A stretch of DNA of 64,000 bases, taken from NCBI GenBank assembly GCA_947652605.1, contig OX393577.1, forward strand, positions 59,048,108 to 59,112,107, given 5' to 3'. Positions 11,212 through 23,932 of this stretch are shown in pieces. The stretch's first letter is position 1. Each line of letters begins with the position of its first letter. Position numbers and translations under genes: made by a program. A model generated the notes under the pieces. The model was given only the letters and a program-made list of their open reading frames with translations. It ran no database searches and was not told the DNA's origin. The stretch is from Elmis aenea. Its lineage: Eukaryota; Arthropoda; Insecta; Coleoptera; Elmidae.

Positions 11212-11452
11212 TTTTCATTGGATTTTGGGATGTGGTTTTGTCCCTATATTTTATTTTATCTGTAATCTTGTTATAAATAATTTGTTTTTTTTGTGTTGAT
11301 GTTTTGTTAACGGCTTGTTTTGTTATTTGTTCTTTTTTTTGTTGTCTATAATGTATTATTCAATGTTCTGCTGCTTTGATCAGCAGCTTTTTGTCTCATG
11401 GCATTTTTTGTTTGTGGACAATAAAGATTTTTATTATTATTATTATTATAAA
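9641..11452 (+). mobile_element. CR1/jockey-like LINE, 5'-truncated
   Basis: The element holds a reverse transcriptase ORF in two frames (9641-11211), then about 230 bp of 3' UTR. The UTR has a GCTGC-TTTGATCA-GCAGC hairpin near 11370, an AATAAA signal near 11420 and a terminal (TTA)n run ending at 11452. The 5' end, including any endonuclease, is missing. Confidence 0.85.
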
Positions 11453-12479
11453 TAAAAAGGTAGGTACTTAATAAATTGCTTTTATGAAATAAATTTGTTT
11501 AAATAGAAAAAAATAATAACAAAACATTTTTTTAAACATTATTTTTGAATAACCTCAGTTATTTTTAATTTTTTTGGTTATAACCCTAAACACATATTAT
11601 TAATAAAAGTATCTGTATTGGATCAACATCCGGATTAGTGGAAAAATTAATTTGATCCATAATTACTCTAAGGAAAACACACTTTGAGGATTATTAACAT
11701 AGAAATAGGGTCAAAGAAAAAAATATCATTTGATAGAGGAAAGGAAAATTAAGTTGCTTTTCACGTTAATATTTAATGCTTTCCCTAGTGAATATGCAAA
11801 GTTGTAGATATCCTATAAATCACCGAAATAATTCATAGGATGTATTCCGGTCCAGCCACTGTGGATATTACTTACTCGTGGTCCATACTAATTATACCTT
11901 TAGTTTTCTAGCACATACAATGAGATTAATATGTAGATAACTTCGCAAAGAACGTGTGGGAACTCAGCTGCTAGCAAAATATTAAAAGCATTATTTAATA
12001 ATCGTGAAATAAATTTGTAGGCAATCTTTTTGTTCGATAAGCGACTAGGTATAATTATTTTTTAATCGTAAGTAATCAGTGTGAATGCAATGAAGAAGCA
12101 GATTTTTAATTTAAATTTGGGAGTATCATTATAAAATAAGATTTTTTACAGTTAATTATTGAATTAAACATTACCTTGAAGATTTTTCAATTTAATTAAT
12201 AAACACACCCTAATTTGGTCACCGTAATTAGATTTCTTAATTTTGTTATCCCAAAACTAATTTTCTTCCGTACTTAGCTAGTACCACTGTAACTTAAATA
12301 ATTGTGTTGATTAAGAAAATAAAAAATAAAATAATTTTCTTTGGACTATATATTATTGAATTAAGTTATTATTACTTCTTATTAACATAAATCTTATCAG
12401 CTACATCATGTTTTACCTGGATTATAATATTGCATTTTGTTTATTGCGCGAAATTCTATTCAACGTTACTTAAATATGG
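11453..12479. other. No gene seen
   Basis: This is AT-rich non-coding DNA, with no recognisable element ends or exons. Confidence 0.5.
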
Positions 12480-12524
12480 GAGGACGCTTTGCAAAATAAT
12501 TATGTTTTAAATTTGCAACAATTA

Positions 12525-12758
12525 AGGTGGCTTGGACATCTACTACGCATGCCAGAAAGTAGATACGCGAAAATAGAAATAGAGGAAGACCAAGAATAAA
12601 ATGGGAAAAAGAAGTGAGGCAGAGACTAGAAGAAAAAGGAGTCAGCTGGAGAGATGTGCCACAAATAACTAACGATAGGCAGGAGTGGAGAAACAGTACA
12701 GAAATACAAAAGCATACCTCGACACCGAAAGGTACAAGAGGAACCGATTAAGAAGAAG
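12525..12758 (+). pseudogene. LINE C-terminal fragment (GRPRIKWEK family), copy 1
   Basis: The fragment encodes LRWLGHLLRMPESRYAK, then RNRGRPRIKWEKEVRQRLEE, VSWRDVP and STPKGTRGTD before a stop, with an AAGAAGAAGAG tail. Compared with the copy at 27625-28352 it lacks about a dozen residues between the RMPESRYA and GRPRIKW motifs, so a short internal deletion has occurred. It keeps only the extreme C-terminus. Confidence 0.75.
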
Positions 12759-12833
12759 AGGATATTAACAAAATATCAAAATTAGTTATCGATATTAAAT
12801 TATCATTTATGAAATATTTTATATATACAAACA

Positions 12834-13310
12834 GGTCCTGAAACCGGTGTGGCTTTATGGTATTCAACTTTGGGGTTGCACCAAAGACAGCTATAAATCA
12901 TCTATCCAGACTTTCCAAAACAAAGTGCTGCGTACTATGGTAAACGCTCCATGGTACGTCCGAAACAGTGATCTTCATCGAGATCTTGGTATATCAATGG
13001 TTAAGGAAGAAATTAAAAGGTTTGCTGGTAAACACGAAGCCACACTCCACCATCATGAGAATGCAGGAGGTCTTCAACTGCTGGACAACCAACATCTTGT
13101 CCGAAGATTGAAGAGGACCAAGCCCTTTGAACTCGTGTAGTGTGTTTTGTGTAAAAAGCAGAGCATAGTGCGCGAGTGAGAGTGCATAGAATATAGTCAG
13201 AACAATCTAGAAGACAGCAATGGATAGACGCTAGTTCTTAAGTATTTAGTTTTAAGATTTATTAGCAAAAAATTGATAGTTGGCCTATTAGACCAGTATT
13301 AATAAATAAA
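12834..13310 (+). pseudogene. Jockey-clade LINE, C-terminal end and 3' UTR
   Basis: The frame from 12834 to the stop at 13138 encodes LKPVWLYGIQLWGCTKDS, QTFQNKVLRTMVNAPWYV, DLHRDLGISMVKEEIKRF and LLDNQHLVRRLKRTKPFEL. These are the well-known C-terminal blocks of jockey reverse transcriptases (P-W-Y-V, H-x-D-L, R-R-L-K-R). The frame is intact for about 100 residues but starts abruptly, so it is a 5'-truncated copy. The UTR ends around 13310 in AATAAATAAAAAAATAATAA. Confidence 0.85.
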
Positions 13311-13322
13311 AAAATAATAATT

Positions 13323-14051
13323 ATGAAATACCCTCCTGGTAGCAACAAAGGCTAAATAATTTTTGTTTTTTGTCAAGTTTTACTCGTTGTGTAATCGGAA
13401 AATTTAAGCAATTTAACTAATGGTTTAAGCAAGTTTGCAATATTTGTTTGTTTTAAGCTATTTACATTATGCAACTTTATGAGTTTACTTAAACAATTAC
13501 TTGTCTTATCCATTGTGTTTTCTTCAGTTTCAAGTTCATCATTAGGTTTTACATCTTTGCTTTGCTTTTTCAATAGAACCTCTAAGCTAAATTAAGACAA
13601 ACATTTCTGTTGACAAATTGCTTGTATTGACGAAGCAGCGCTAAGCTGTGAAAACGTACAGGTATCAACAATTTTACAAGAAAATTTTATATATTTACAG
13701 CTATTGTCTAAATCCAAATCTAGTGATGAAGCAACGCAAAGCTGTAAAACTGATAAAAGTTAAAGAATTTATAAAGTAGAAAAACACAGCAAATGAGTAA
13801 ACTTTCAATGAACAGAAAACAATCAATTCGCAATATATTGTATCGTTATTAATCTAAGGGTTAAAAAACACAAAATAGGAAGAAAAATAGTCTGTTGATA
13901 GTATAGCAGCGAAATATAATTGGGAGACTTTATAATTGACGTTTTGTCAATGGTAGAATAATATTAAAAAATACCGATTACTCCAATTTTACTCGTTTAG
14001 GCGGTGTATTCAATTTTGCAAAACTAAAATAATAATACCTAATTCACTTTT
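13323..14051. other. No gene seen
   Basis: This is AT-rich DNA. Two similar short blocks, GACGAAGCAGCGCTAAGCTG near 13630 and GATGAAGCAACGCAAAGCTG near 13727, suggest a diverged direct repeat. A 66-residue minus-strand frame at 13373-13573 has no recognisable features. Confidence 0.4.
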
Positions 14052-14059
14052 ACCTAGGC

Positions 14060-14344
14060 CAGGGGTGCGCAAACTTTTTATGCCACGCCCCCATTTTTTT
14101 CAGCATGTAAACTTGCGCCCCCTTCAATTTTTTTTTCGCTTTGAAGTTAGCAGGCATCAATAATTTTTGATCAACCGATACGAAATATTACAGAAATACA
14201 ACATTGCAAACAGAAAACATATTTGAAATGTAAAAAAACTAGTGAATTTTTTCTTTTAAATTTATATTACGGTTGTCATTGCACCCCCCGCATCGTTCTT
14301 CGCGCCCCCATTTGGGGGCGCGCCCCCTAGTTTGCGCACCCCTG
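14060..14344. mobile_element. hAT MITE with perfect 8-bp target duplication
   Basis: The ends are exact inverted repeats: CAGGGGTGCGCAAAC at 14060-14074 and its complement at 14330-14344. The flanks ACCTAGGC (14052-14059 and 14345-14352) are a perfect 8-bp target duplication, as made by hAT transposases. The 285-bp body has no coding capacity, so it must have been moved in trans. Confidence 0.95.
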
Positions 14345-14352
14345 ACCTAGGC

Positions 14353-17159
14353 GCGCAATCTCTAACTTAAATTTATAGAGGAAATAACTCTATCAATGTA
14401 TGGTTCTGCTTGTGATAATATTTCTATACACGTTGAAGGGCAGTAAATACATCTGCCAAGACAGACAACAAAATATACTTTTGAACTGCAAGGCATGCGA
14501 TGTTTAATCAAGAGATAACGCTGTGCAGAGAAATTACACACGGTGGAAGCGTACGTAATGTACAGTCCAACGATGTTAAGTTAAACATCATGTTTAATGA
14601 AAATAAATAAACCAAACCTCATTTTTTAAATTTTTAATAAGACAGAGTATTTTTCACTTGCTCATCTTAAAAGCTAAGAGGTCGATTAAATTGGGAAAAA
14701 GTTGCGAAATATCTGAATTAAATCTGAAAAGACCAAAACCATGGCCCTCTTAGTTTAGAAGTTATCGGAAGAACCAAATAAAAATTGATTTAAACTGTTT
14801 TTGCTGAATTCTCTTCAATTTTAAACATTATAAAATAATAGCAACAATTTACTGAAGCAACTTTTTTTTTCTTTACGCTGCTCCAATTGGATTTTGGGCT
14901 AAACGTTTTGTCTTTTTAACACCATCGTCAACTTTGTTATGCCGTGAGCGCTGCATAAGATTCTAACTTAAAAACGTAGTTTTTAAAATTATGTTAACAA
15001 ATAAACAAAATCTGTTTTTTTTATAAATCGCTTAATAAGCAATTGAAACTAATGTTACTTGTCGATTTTGTGTAAGGCTGGCAAAAAAATACATTAAGCA
15101 TTGCCCTAGATAACTTGAATATTTTCATTAAAAAGCAATTCAAAGAATCAATAAATATTGCACATGTGCTTGTACTAATTTTAAAATTAAATGACCCAAA
15201 TTGCTATTATAAAATTAATAAAAGCTATAGATATCTTTAAGTTGTTTACAAAACCAGCTGTGATACTTCTTATTCGGTTCGTTTACAGAAGTCAAATAAT
15301 TATAAGGAAATATGCGAAATATTTATTGTGATTTATTGATATAGCGGCAAGCGCGCGTTCATAACGTTTTCAGTATAATTATGAAAGATTTATAGTTGTT
15401 AATTGATAACCTTTGAGTAATAGTTATGATAAGAAAAAAGTTTATAGTGAAATAAAACACTTTACCAAAGACATTTGTAGTTCATAATAGACTCTTCATT
15501 TATTTTTAAGAATTTTAACATAGTTTTTGATAGTTAGGAAAATATTTAATAACTTAACAACAATATTAGGTCTACGAAGATTATTAAATTGTCTCTTTTA
15601 TATACAGGAAACAGATTGTGGTTCCGTTTAAAGTTTTCTGAAGAAGGTAACTACACAAAAGTTGTACATTAGGTACTTGTAAAATTTTTATCTGTGTTAT
15701 ACAAAACGATTTTTTTTTATGTGCAGTTATAGTAAGTCTTTCCATATAAGATTAATTAACAATTTTCTGAAATCAAAACTATCGGTTACACCCGGTATAA
15801 TCAAAATTCTGTGTTGTATTGGTATTAAAATTTTTACTGCAGCTAGTAGATTAAATGTAAAATAATTCTAAAATAAAATATATCTTCGTTTCCAGCATAT
15901 TTTTATGAACTAATGCATCTTCGCGATCAACGAAACCTATGAAGTAGTTAAAACCATAAATTATGTTTTAATTTATCTGATCAAAGTTTAAGCCTGTTAA
16001 TGAGAAAGTTAATAAAATTGATTTATAGTAGACGGTCCTTTAGTTAAATTTAAATTAATTTATTATTTTGATTACATGGTTTTTAATTACTAGCTTATCG
16101 ATAAATATTTTAATTTTATAAATTAATCGATGAATATTTTAGTGACAGATAAATACCTCGACATAGCATGTAGTAAGAAATATAACGAAGTTTTTTTAAT
16201 TTTTTTTTCCCTTAATAAGAAAAAATTTTATGTGTTCCCTTTGTGCTAAGAAAATCTCTTAATTATATTTGATTTACCATATGATCCTTCGTTATGCCTT
16301 AATTAATTCGTCTCCTAACTAAATCGCAAGTAGGTTTTGATCTATTTCAGTTGCGTTACACTTTTTTATTTAACTGCTGAATGAACACAAGTTTATATAT
16401 AACTTGGTTCTTAATTGAGAATGTGTGACGAAATTCTGTGAGCAGACGTTTAAACCGGCTGTGATTCACTCATCTCACAAAAGTACAAACACATAGGTGA
16501 CAACAATTAGGCAACACATTTTGAGAAACTGCCAAGTATTACAAACTCACAATTAAGTTTCTATGGACAATTAACTGTCTCCTCCTAATCTAAAAATGTT
16601 TAGTGTTTTGTCCTGTTTCTAGTTCTGTTGCGTTAAAATATTTAGGTTTTTAATTTCAAGTGATGTGTCTAACAGGAAAGGAATTCTAATATCAAGTTTA
16701 AGAGGAATTTAGGACTTGAAAAACATCAAGTCGGACTCATTTTAATGCTACACCGTGATCCAAATACAAAACGGATTTTATTGTCTTCTCATCGACTTTC
16801 ACAATTTTTGGCTCAAATTGTAGTTAAAACATAAGCTACTTTTTAAGTCATCAAAATTTTTGATTATTGTATTTATAAAACTTAAATATTTTCTCAACAC
16901 TTGGTGTTTTTTAGCAGTGGGCTTTAAATTTATACAGTTTTATTGCTAAAACTGTTATATATGACGGCAGGATTATTATTTTTTAATCTTAAAAACCAAT
17001 GTTTGTTAATTTTGAAGATAAAAACAAAAGTAACCCCCTCACTTTTTGTAACAACCTAGTTTCATAAATATTGTCCTGATATAGTAATTACAAAACATTC
17101 TACCATATTCTGTATAAATAAAGTTCTTTTTGTTTGTTTTCAAAAGTGATATTTTGGTA
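14353..17159. other. No gene seen
   Basis: This is AT-rich non-coding DNA of about 2.8 kb. I found no exons and no bounded elements. Confidence 0.5.
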
Positions 17160-17232
17160 ACAGTTGCGCGCTCTCCTTGCAATAGTCTCTCGCCTCCCTA
17201 GGGGTGCGCGCCCCACATGTTGGAAACCACTG
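17160..17232 (-). mobile_element. hAT right-end fragment
   Basis: A GC-rich patch ends CATGTTGGAAACCACTG. On the minus strand this reads CAGTGGTTTCCAACATG, a classic hAT terminus followed by GGGGCGCGCACCCC. No matching left end was found. Confidence 0.55.
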
Positions 17233-17498
17233 TCTTGAACGATGTCTTAATTTACATGGTCATTATTGGCTCAATTATTTTCATTTTACTTCACTATTAT
17301 TTCATTTACTTTTTAAATGAATAACATGGAACAAATACTGACGCATCATTTACTAAAACACTTTAAATTTACCTATTTATATGAGAAGTTCAACTTTAGT
17401 AAAGCAATTTAACGTTAAAATATTACGGTTGTAACTTGGAATGTATACGTCAGTGTTTGTAGGTTTTGTTAATCAACAAACGACTGTACTGTACTTTT

Positions 17499-18062
17499 GG
17501 CATCGTATTTTAAAATTCAGTTTACCCTCACAAAGCCTACTATGATTTTTTTCTATGTCAAAATTGGCAAAATATGTTTCGCGATTTTTTGTCTAAAATC
17601 TGACTACACCACTGAATTCAGGATGCCCTCAAATGGGTTTGTACCAAATTTCATGAAAAGGTATCCGTTATGAAGAGATTAACTATCAATTCAATATTTG
17701 TGATTGGCAGCGTAGTGTTCTATGCTATGTAAAAAAATAAAAGTTAGAGTTGGCATAAAAAAAATTGGGGTAAGATCTTTTAAATAAGCAACAATGTATT
17801 CGGTTCAGTATTAAAATCGCAACTTTGATTAAATTTTCGATGGGTTACAAGAAAAAATTTAAAAAATACAAAGAAAAAATAACAAATATTTTTTGATGAA
17901 ATTTGGTACAAACCCATTTAAGGGCATCCTGAATCTAGTGGTGTAGTCAGATTTTAGACAAAAAAAATCGCTAAACATATTTTGCCAATTTTGATATCGA
18001 AAAAAATATCATAGTAGGCTTTGTGAGTGTAAGCTGAATTTTAAAATAGGGTGTCAAAGTAG
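17499..18062. mobile_element. Palindromic element with about 160-bp inverted arms
   Basis: The left arm (17499-17658) and right arm (17897-18062) are diverged inverted copies. They share TTTTAAAATTCAG at the outside, CACAAAGCCTACTATG next, GTCTAAAATCTGACTACACC and TTTGTACCAAATTTCATG at the inside. The 240-bp centre has no gene. No clear target duplication is visible. Confidence 0.8.
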
Positions 18063-18685
18063 TTTTTCATGCTTTATCGTTCAAAAAAAAATCATGAAAA
18101 TCGGAACATAAATAAACGTTTTATAGGTGTGATCCGCTTTAAAATGGGTCACAATGTAGAAAAAAATGACAAGGATACAACTGCAATTAAAAGGGCTTAC
18201 AACAGAGACCAAAATCTGGGGAAAGTTGCGCTTAGATAGTTAAAAACTAAACCACCAAGAAATTTTCAGCCGGTCGATAAATGAAGGCGTTTGTTGTTAA
18301 AATGGTTCTGTTTTATTTGTTTCTTACTCTGTAATAAATAGACTTGTGTGGAGAACATTTTAACGATTTCAAACATTAAGTAGTTATGGATAAAGCTAAT
18401 TTCTATTAGTTACTGTCTTTTATTAAAGCAGAAAAGTACTAAAATATGTTAAAGAATTTACTAATAAAAATAATTTTTTCGGTCAATAAATTTGCTAATG
18501 TGTAGTCAGTTAAGGTTTTTTATGTCATGCAAACATTTAGCCAATTGCAGTTTACAGTTACTTAAACAAATATTAACAGTAATTTCTTAATACAACAATT
18601 ATTTGTCAATAGATATTGCTACGTTGTGTCTCCTACGACAAACAAAAACTAACTGTAAATTGAACGGTAATCATGCTGACCATGT
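18063..18685. other. No gene seen
   Basis: This is AT-rich DNA. On the minus strand it would lie just 3' of the possible receptor exon at 18763-18840, and an AATAAA signal (plus-strand TTTATT) lies at about 18686-18691. Confidence 0.4.
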
Positions 18686-18762
18686 TTATTTTTATCATGT
18701 AAACTTGCTGTCCGTGCATTTTTATCTGTACCATAAACGCTATTATGGTTCTTGAGTATTTT

Positions 18763-18840
18763 CTAACAGTGTGACCGTCCGAAGACCAGCAGGAGGACAA
18801 CACTGATCCTCGAGTGGGCGGCCTTCACACTGCTGACTGC
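18763..18840 (-). CDS. Possible last coding exon of the receptor gene
   Basis: This GC-rich island in AT-rich DNA has a possible acceptor (TATCAG) at 18841 on the minus strand. Reading in phase 0, as required by the donor at 40425, gives about 25 residues (AVSSVKAAHSRISVV onward, ending GRSHC) and TAG at 18763-18765. An AATAAA signal follows roughly 75 bases downstream. A nearby alternative acceptor would give a different, Cys/Pro-rich tail in another frame. The polypyrimidine tract is weak and I do not recognise the peptide. The call rests on phase, base composition and the polyadenylation signal. Confidence 0.3.
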   Translation of the reverse strand, partial: AVSSVKAAHSRISVVLLLVFGRSHC

Positions 18841-18849
18841 CTGATACAC

Positions 18850-19794
18850 ACGAACTACATCGCGTTGCTATATTTGGTTAGGTCATTCGGTATTACTGCA
18901 TTTGCAATCTCTATGTAGGTTTCTTAAACCATATGGCCGCCTTTTTTAACATTCCTTGTAAAAATCCGCTTATTAAGAGCACCTGCACGTTTTATTTTTG
19001 ATAACCGCTACTGATTTACTTTTGTTTGAAATTCTGCCAAGACTCGATCTCATTTTCGTTTCGTACGAAAACTACAGCGTGGTCAAAATTAAGGATTTTT
19101 TATTATACTTAGAACTTTTCCTTAATTACGTAAATTTTGCCACTTATGGTTTACAATTCAAACAAAATTTTGTTATTTTAATCATAAAGGTGGTTGCTTG
19201 TTATTTATAAATTGTCACTTACACTTTCTTTCTGAATAAATCATGTTTTTCAAAACAAGAGGACGGTGAAATGATGTTAAATTTGTGCAATTTTGAGATT
19301 GTCCCCAATTATTCATGAGTCTAACATATCATTCCATTTTTTAATTGTTTACATTAGTTTCACAGATAGACACAGAATAAGTAACGACTTATACCGGGTA
19401 TACGTTTTAACATGAACAACATGGGGATCTTGTAAATCGTTAAATTTGGAAGGTTTAGCAAAACAGTTTGTTATTATGTGGTTAGAAAGAATTTAAAATG
19501 GAAATGCGCATATTTTCTTACTTCCTGAAATATTCTGTAATATGAAAAACTTTAATTGTTAATGTCAACTATAACTTTCTTATTATCAACATTAGAATTT
19601 ATTAGGATAGTATTTATTAGTTAAGAAAAGGGTATAATTGCATGGCGTTGTCAATATTGACCCTGCCTGCCTAGTTTAAGAGATGCTATTGTCAGCTTTT
19701 TTATATCTTATGAGCGTCATATTGGATTTTTACGCCTCCGGTTGACGAATTTTATGACAAATACAAGGTTTATTAAATTTTTGATGTATGTACT
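18850..19794. other. No gene seen
   Basis: This is AT-rich DNA. A short CATGGGGATCTTGTAAATCG block near 19420 resembles the arm of the palindromic element at 26020 (TATGGGGATCTCGTAAACGG), so a scrap of that family may lie here. Confidence 0.35.
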
Positions 19795-20332
19795 AATATA
19801 CAGTATGTTTAGATTTGGATAACGTTGTTGGGGTGTTTCTGAATGATGTAGCATAATTTCTACTGGTGAATCTACATTGAAAAATAGCCCATCATGCCTC
19901 ATAGAAAGTTGCATCGTTGCTAAGTTACAGCCCCATGAAGAGGGGATGAAAAATTGTTGTTTTATTGATAAATCAAGAACGCTTTGACCTACAACATTTA
20001 TATTTGGCACGTATTCTACAATAGGCAAGCGTGTTCTTATGCATAAGTTTGAGCGAAATCCCACCATAGGGGGCGCTACAATCGATAATAGCAGATAAAT
20101 AACCTGCTGTTTTTTTTTGTCGATCGTAATTTCAATTTTTTATTGTAACAGTCGGATACGTAGGTCTAAAATGTACATTTTTAGTAACTTAAAGTTTTTT
20201 GATAGGAGCCATCGTTATGGAGAAAAACTCGATTTTAAGCTTTCTATAAGGCATGATGGGCTAAATCGTCCTATATTTCAATGTAGATTCACCAGTAGAA
20301 ATTATGCTACATCGTTCAGAAACACCCTGTAT
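19795..20332. mobile_element. Palindromic element ending in ACCCTGTAT
   Basis: The left arm (19831-19912) and right arm (20240-20327) are inverted copies sharing GTGTTTCTGAATGATGTAG, TCTACTGGTGAATCTACATT and CCCATCATGCCT. The right end reads ACACCCTGTAT, like the CAGGGTG-ended elements elsewhere. The opposing open frames across the arms are artefacts of the symmetry. Confidence 0.75.
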
Positions 20333-20339
20333 AGTCACA

Positions 20340-21084
20340 AAAAGAATCGGATATTATAGACTCAGATTTAAACAATCTAACTGTGAGAACGACTATTAAA
20401 TATCTAAATCCATTTCTGAGACTAAATCTTAATATTTTTAAACATGCTGTCGTAGCAAATTTGTTTTTAAATAGAGTATATCAAAACAGGAAAGTATACA
20501 CTACATACTTTTGCAGATGTACAATGACATTTTAATATTACGCAGATATTTTCAAGTTATGTAGCTTACTTTTAAGTTTTTTTAATAAAAACTACAGTTG
20601 TGATTTGTGAATAACATTCTTAGTTAGTTATATTTTCTAGAGAAGACACATTAAATCTGATGTACACCATTGTCTTTTTAATTTAAAAATGCGAAAAAAT
20701 GTACGGTGAAAAATTTCCAATATATTGAAAGGCAAATGCGTTACAAGAAAGAGTATGTTTAACAACATCAATGTCTGTCCTTTAAACTATGGTTTGGAAA
20801 TGGATTTAGATATATGATTTAAGTTTTCACTGTTAGATTACTGTCATAAATGTGAGTAGATAATATCCGAAACTTGTTTTTGTAGCTTTGTTAACACCGG
20901 AATAAAGCAATTAAAGTGGAAAACCCTGTATAGTTGTACATTTTTTCCAAAATCCATCGTAAAATTCGTCAAATTTAGCATGAAAATCCAATACGGCAAC
21001 CGTAAAAAAAGTTGACCATCGCATTTCAAAAACTATGCAATTTGAACAACTCCTTGCGTTAAAGGTCTTTGATAACTTACAGTA
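20340..21084. other. No gene seen; isolated CCCTGTATA end
   Basis: This is AT-rich DNA. AAAACCCTGTATAG at 20921-20936 is the right terminus of a CAGGG-type element without a visible left partner. Confidence 0.4.
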
Positions 21085-21182
21085 GATACGTTAAAATAGG
21101 ATGGAAAATGAAGATGGAGGGAAAAAGAAATAAAGGAAGACCTAGAATAAAGTGGGAAAAAGAAGTGAGGCAGAAGAAGATA
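21085..21182 (+). pseudogene. LINE C-terminal fragment (GRPRIKWEK family), copy 2
   Basis: This short piece encodes IGWKMKMEGKRNKGRPRIKW followed by EKEVRQKK. It matches the same segment of the copies at 12525 and 27625. It retains about 30 residues, the smallest remnant of the family here. Confidence 0.7.
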
Positions 21183-23932
21183 ACTTACAATTACAAACAC
21201 CAAATTTTAAATTTTTGATGTTGATAAAAAGACAGCTACGGCTAAAACTGAAAATTAAAATTTTTAAGGTTTTTTCAGGATGTTTCAGGACCTATATTTT
21301 TAGTTTGTAATCTTACTGAACACGTAACAGCAAACTTCTTTGTTACTTTAACCATCATTTTATCTCGAACTGTTTCTAAATGGTTAGTTTGTGGATTGGT
21401 TGTCATGGTAACGACATAAACTACAACGACCGGGCTGCCTGATTTGTAGTGGTTGTTGTCCAAAACGCAATTTTATAAATTTGACAATTAACGTAGAAGT
21501 AAAATACCATGTGTGCTATATCAATGAATTTAGGAAAAAAATTCTATTTGATTATGTAAATAAGAAAAATTTGCGCTTATAAAAAAAAAATCTGTTGGAG
21601 GTCATAAAACAAAAACAAATCGACTTAGAAAAATTAGTGATTATCATCCTGTTCGTCTTAAAACGTTGCTTGAGCAATGTTATAACGCTTTTGAACTATT
21701 TTATACTACAAAGGAGTTATATACGATTTTTAAAAATCGTATTATCCAATTTTTCCTAATTTTCTCTGTTACCGTTTGAGATATTTCCAATGTCTCTTCG
21801 AATTATTAATGAGCACCGAATTTAGCTAAATGTAAATCTATATTCTAGCTATTATAATAAACGATATCCTCATGTTTAAACTCAAATTGCAAACACCCTG
21901 TATAAATAAATGCCTTAAATTGCACCTTTTTATGATTATTTTAAGTTTTTTGGTATAAAATCACAGCTGACTACTTATGTAATGCTGTTTTTGTTTTACA
22001 TTGCATTTGTGCCTTTTTTAACTCAACCAATTTATAAACACATTGCAAGCTAGTACGTAAGTCATTACAGTTTACTGGAAATATCAAAGAGGTTCTTAAA
22101 AAACTTCGATTTTTAAAATACTCGTGGATAATCAGACTAATAAACGATTTTTAAAAGTTTGTTTGGAAAGCAAATATTTTTTTTTTGAATCACGGAGAAT
22201 AATTATAAGTATTATAAACAACAGTCTTAATATTTGTACCGAAGGTTAACCTAGCTTAAGCTAATAATCATAAAAATCTGATGGAAAGTATAAAAGTTTT
22301 GGCCAAAATTTGATATTTTAGTACCACCCTGTGTATAAAAATACTCTCATTTAAAAACACAAGGAAATCATAACAGTTTCACGCATTGTTAAAAAGTAAC
22401 ATCCTGTACGCACTGTAAACTTGTCTTTACTTCTATCACGTGTGTACATGTGTATGTACAAGAAGATCAAGATAAATTAAGTTCGAGTAATCTGTCGGCC
22501 ACATGGTTCACTGTTGCCCGCTAATCATTCTGGATGTTTGCCGTCAAGGTGTTTTGTCGAGTTATTTTTAATACTTTTATTTATTTGTCCGGACATCCTT
22601 CGCATTCTGTATATTAAACGGTTTCGAGATAGAAGACTTAAATATTATTTTAAATGATATAGCTTAACAACGGATTTTGCAATTGGGGCTAATAACATGA
22701 AACAACTGCTAGTAGCTTTACACAGACTGTTAGTAAGATTGAGCAAATCGGTTATAATGATGTAAAATTGGCTGTAAGTTTATTGGTGTTACTAAAATAC
22801 AGCTATAAAATGGAAATAAACGAACGTTTACGAAAATATTTGCGTTATTGCTCGTCTAGAGTTGTTAAATCATTTCGTAAAAATGTATATTGCTGGTAAT
22901 TGACTTTTTTGTATGTATCCTACGGTTTTTTGCCGACCGTCAGCATTATTTTAACGCAAAAATGGTGCAATTAGGAGCCCCAAAAGTCGATAAATAAATA
23001 TTTTATGATTACAATTGTGTATAAATACGTAGCAGACCACAAAATTATGAGGCATAAATAGTTCTAATATTGAAAAATACGATGTAAACGAAATTTATAA
23101 ATGTTAATCTGAATTTAAGAATTAAGATAGAGTCTTCGATAATAACCCTTTTGCAATTTTCCCTATTTTTAATCCTTTTACCGAATATTTTTTATCACAA
23201 GAAATATAAACTTTGTCCTATGAAAATAATAATTTTTTAATTCAAAATTTAAATATTCCTCGTAACCATAGTTTAGTAAGTTTTTTACAATTAATATAGA
23301 AAACAATAATTAGCAATAATATTTGAATTTTATGGATAATTCGTGCTGTATTTCAATTAAAAATCATAAGTTTAAACTTTAAAGCACGTTTTGCAGTTTT
23401 TAATTAATCAACCAGACAATTACATTAAACAATAATTTTAATCCAACAGCTTGCTAGGCGCCTATAATAATTGTAAAACCATTAATTGTTCTTGAACGAC
23501 AAATGACTTAAACCTTATTGCACAATTACAATTTTACAAAAATTAATCCACAAAACTAAAATGTATAGGTACTGATAGGTTTTGTAAAATTTATTTTAAG
23601 ACTTAAAGCATATCTGAAGTGCAAGTTTTTTTTTTTAAATTAAATCTGATGGTGCCTGTGTATTTGTCATATTAAATTTTGCAACATGAAACATCTAAAC
23701 AACACCGAATTTTAAAAATCGGCAATACTTTCCGATATATTTTTCTTCGCAGTTGACAGAAAAAATTATTTTATACAAAAAAGTTTGCAGTCTGTATTAA
23801 AAAAATGACAGCATCAATGCTGTCTATGGTAAGATTTTGAAAGATTTTGAATATCAAAGACTTTGAAGATCACATATGAGCGTTTTTAATTTTGTTTATA
23901 ATAAATTAGGTATGCAAAAAGTCGTGTCCGGA
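21183..23932. other. No gene seen; two isolated CACCCTGT ends
   Basis: This is 2.7 kb of AT-rich DNA. CACCCTGTATAAATAAA near 21894 and CACCCTGTGTATA near 22325 look like right termini of CAGGG-type elements, but their left partners were not identified. No exon is supported. Confidence 0.4.

Noticed and set aside
19717..20359. Opposed ORFs sharing an SxRHDGL motif
   Set aside because: The shared residues come from the inverted arms of the palindromic element, not from a protein family.
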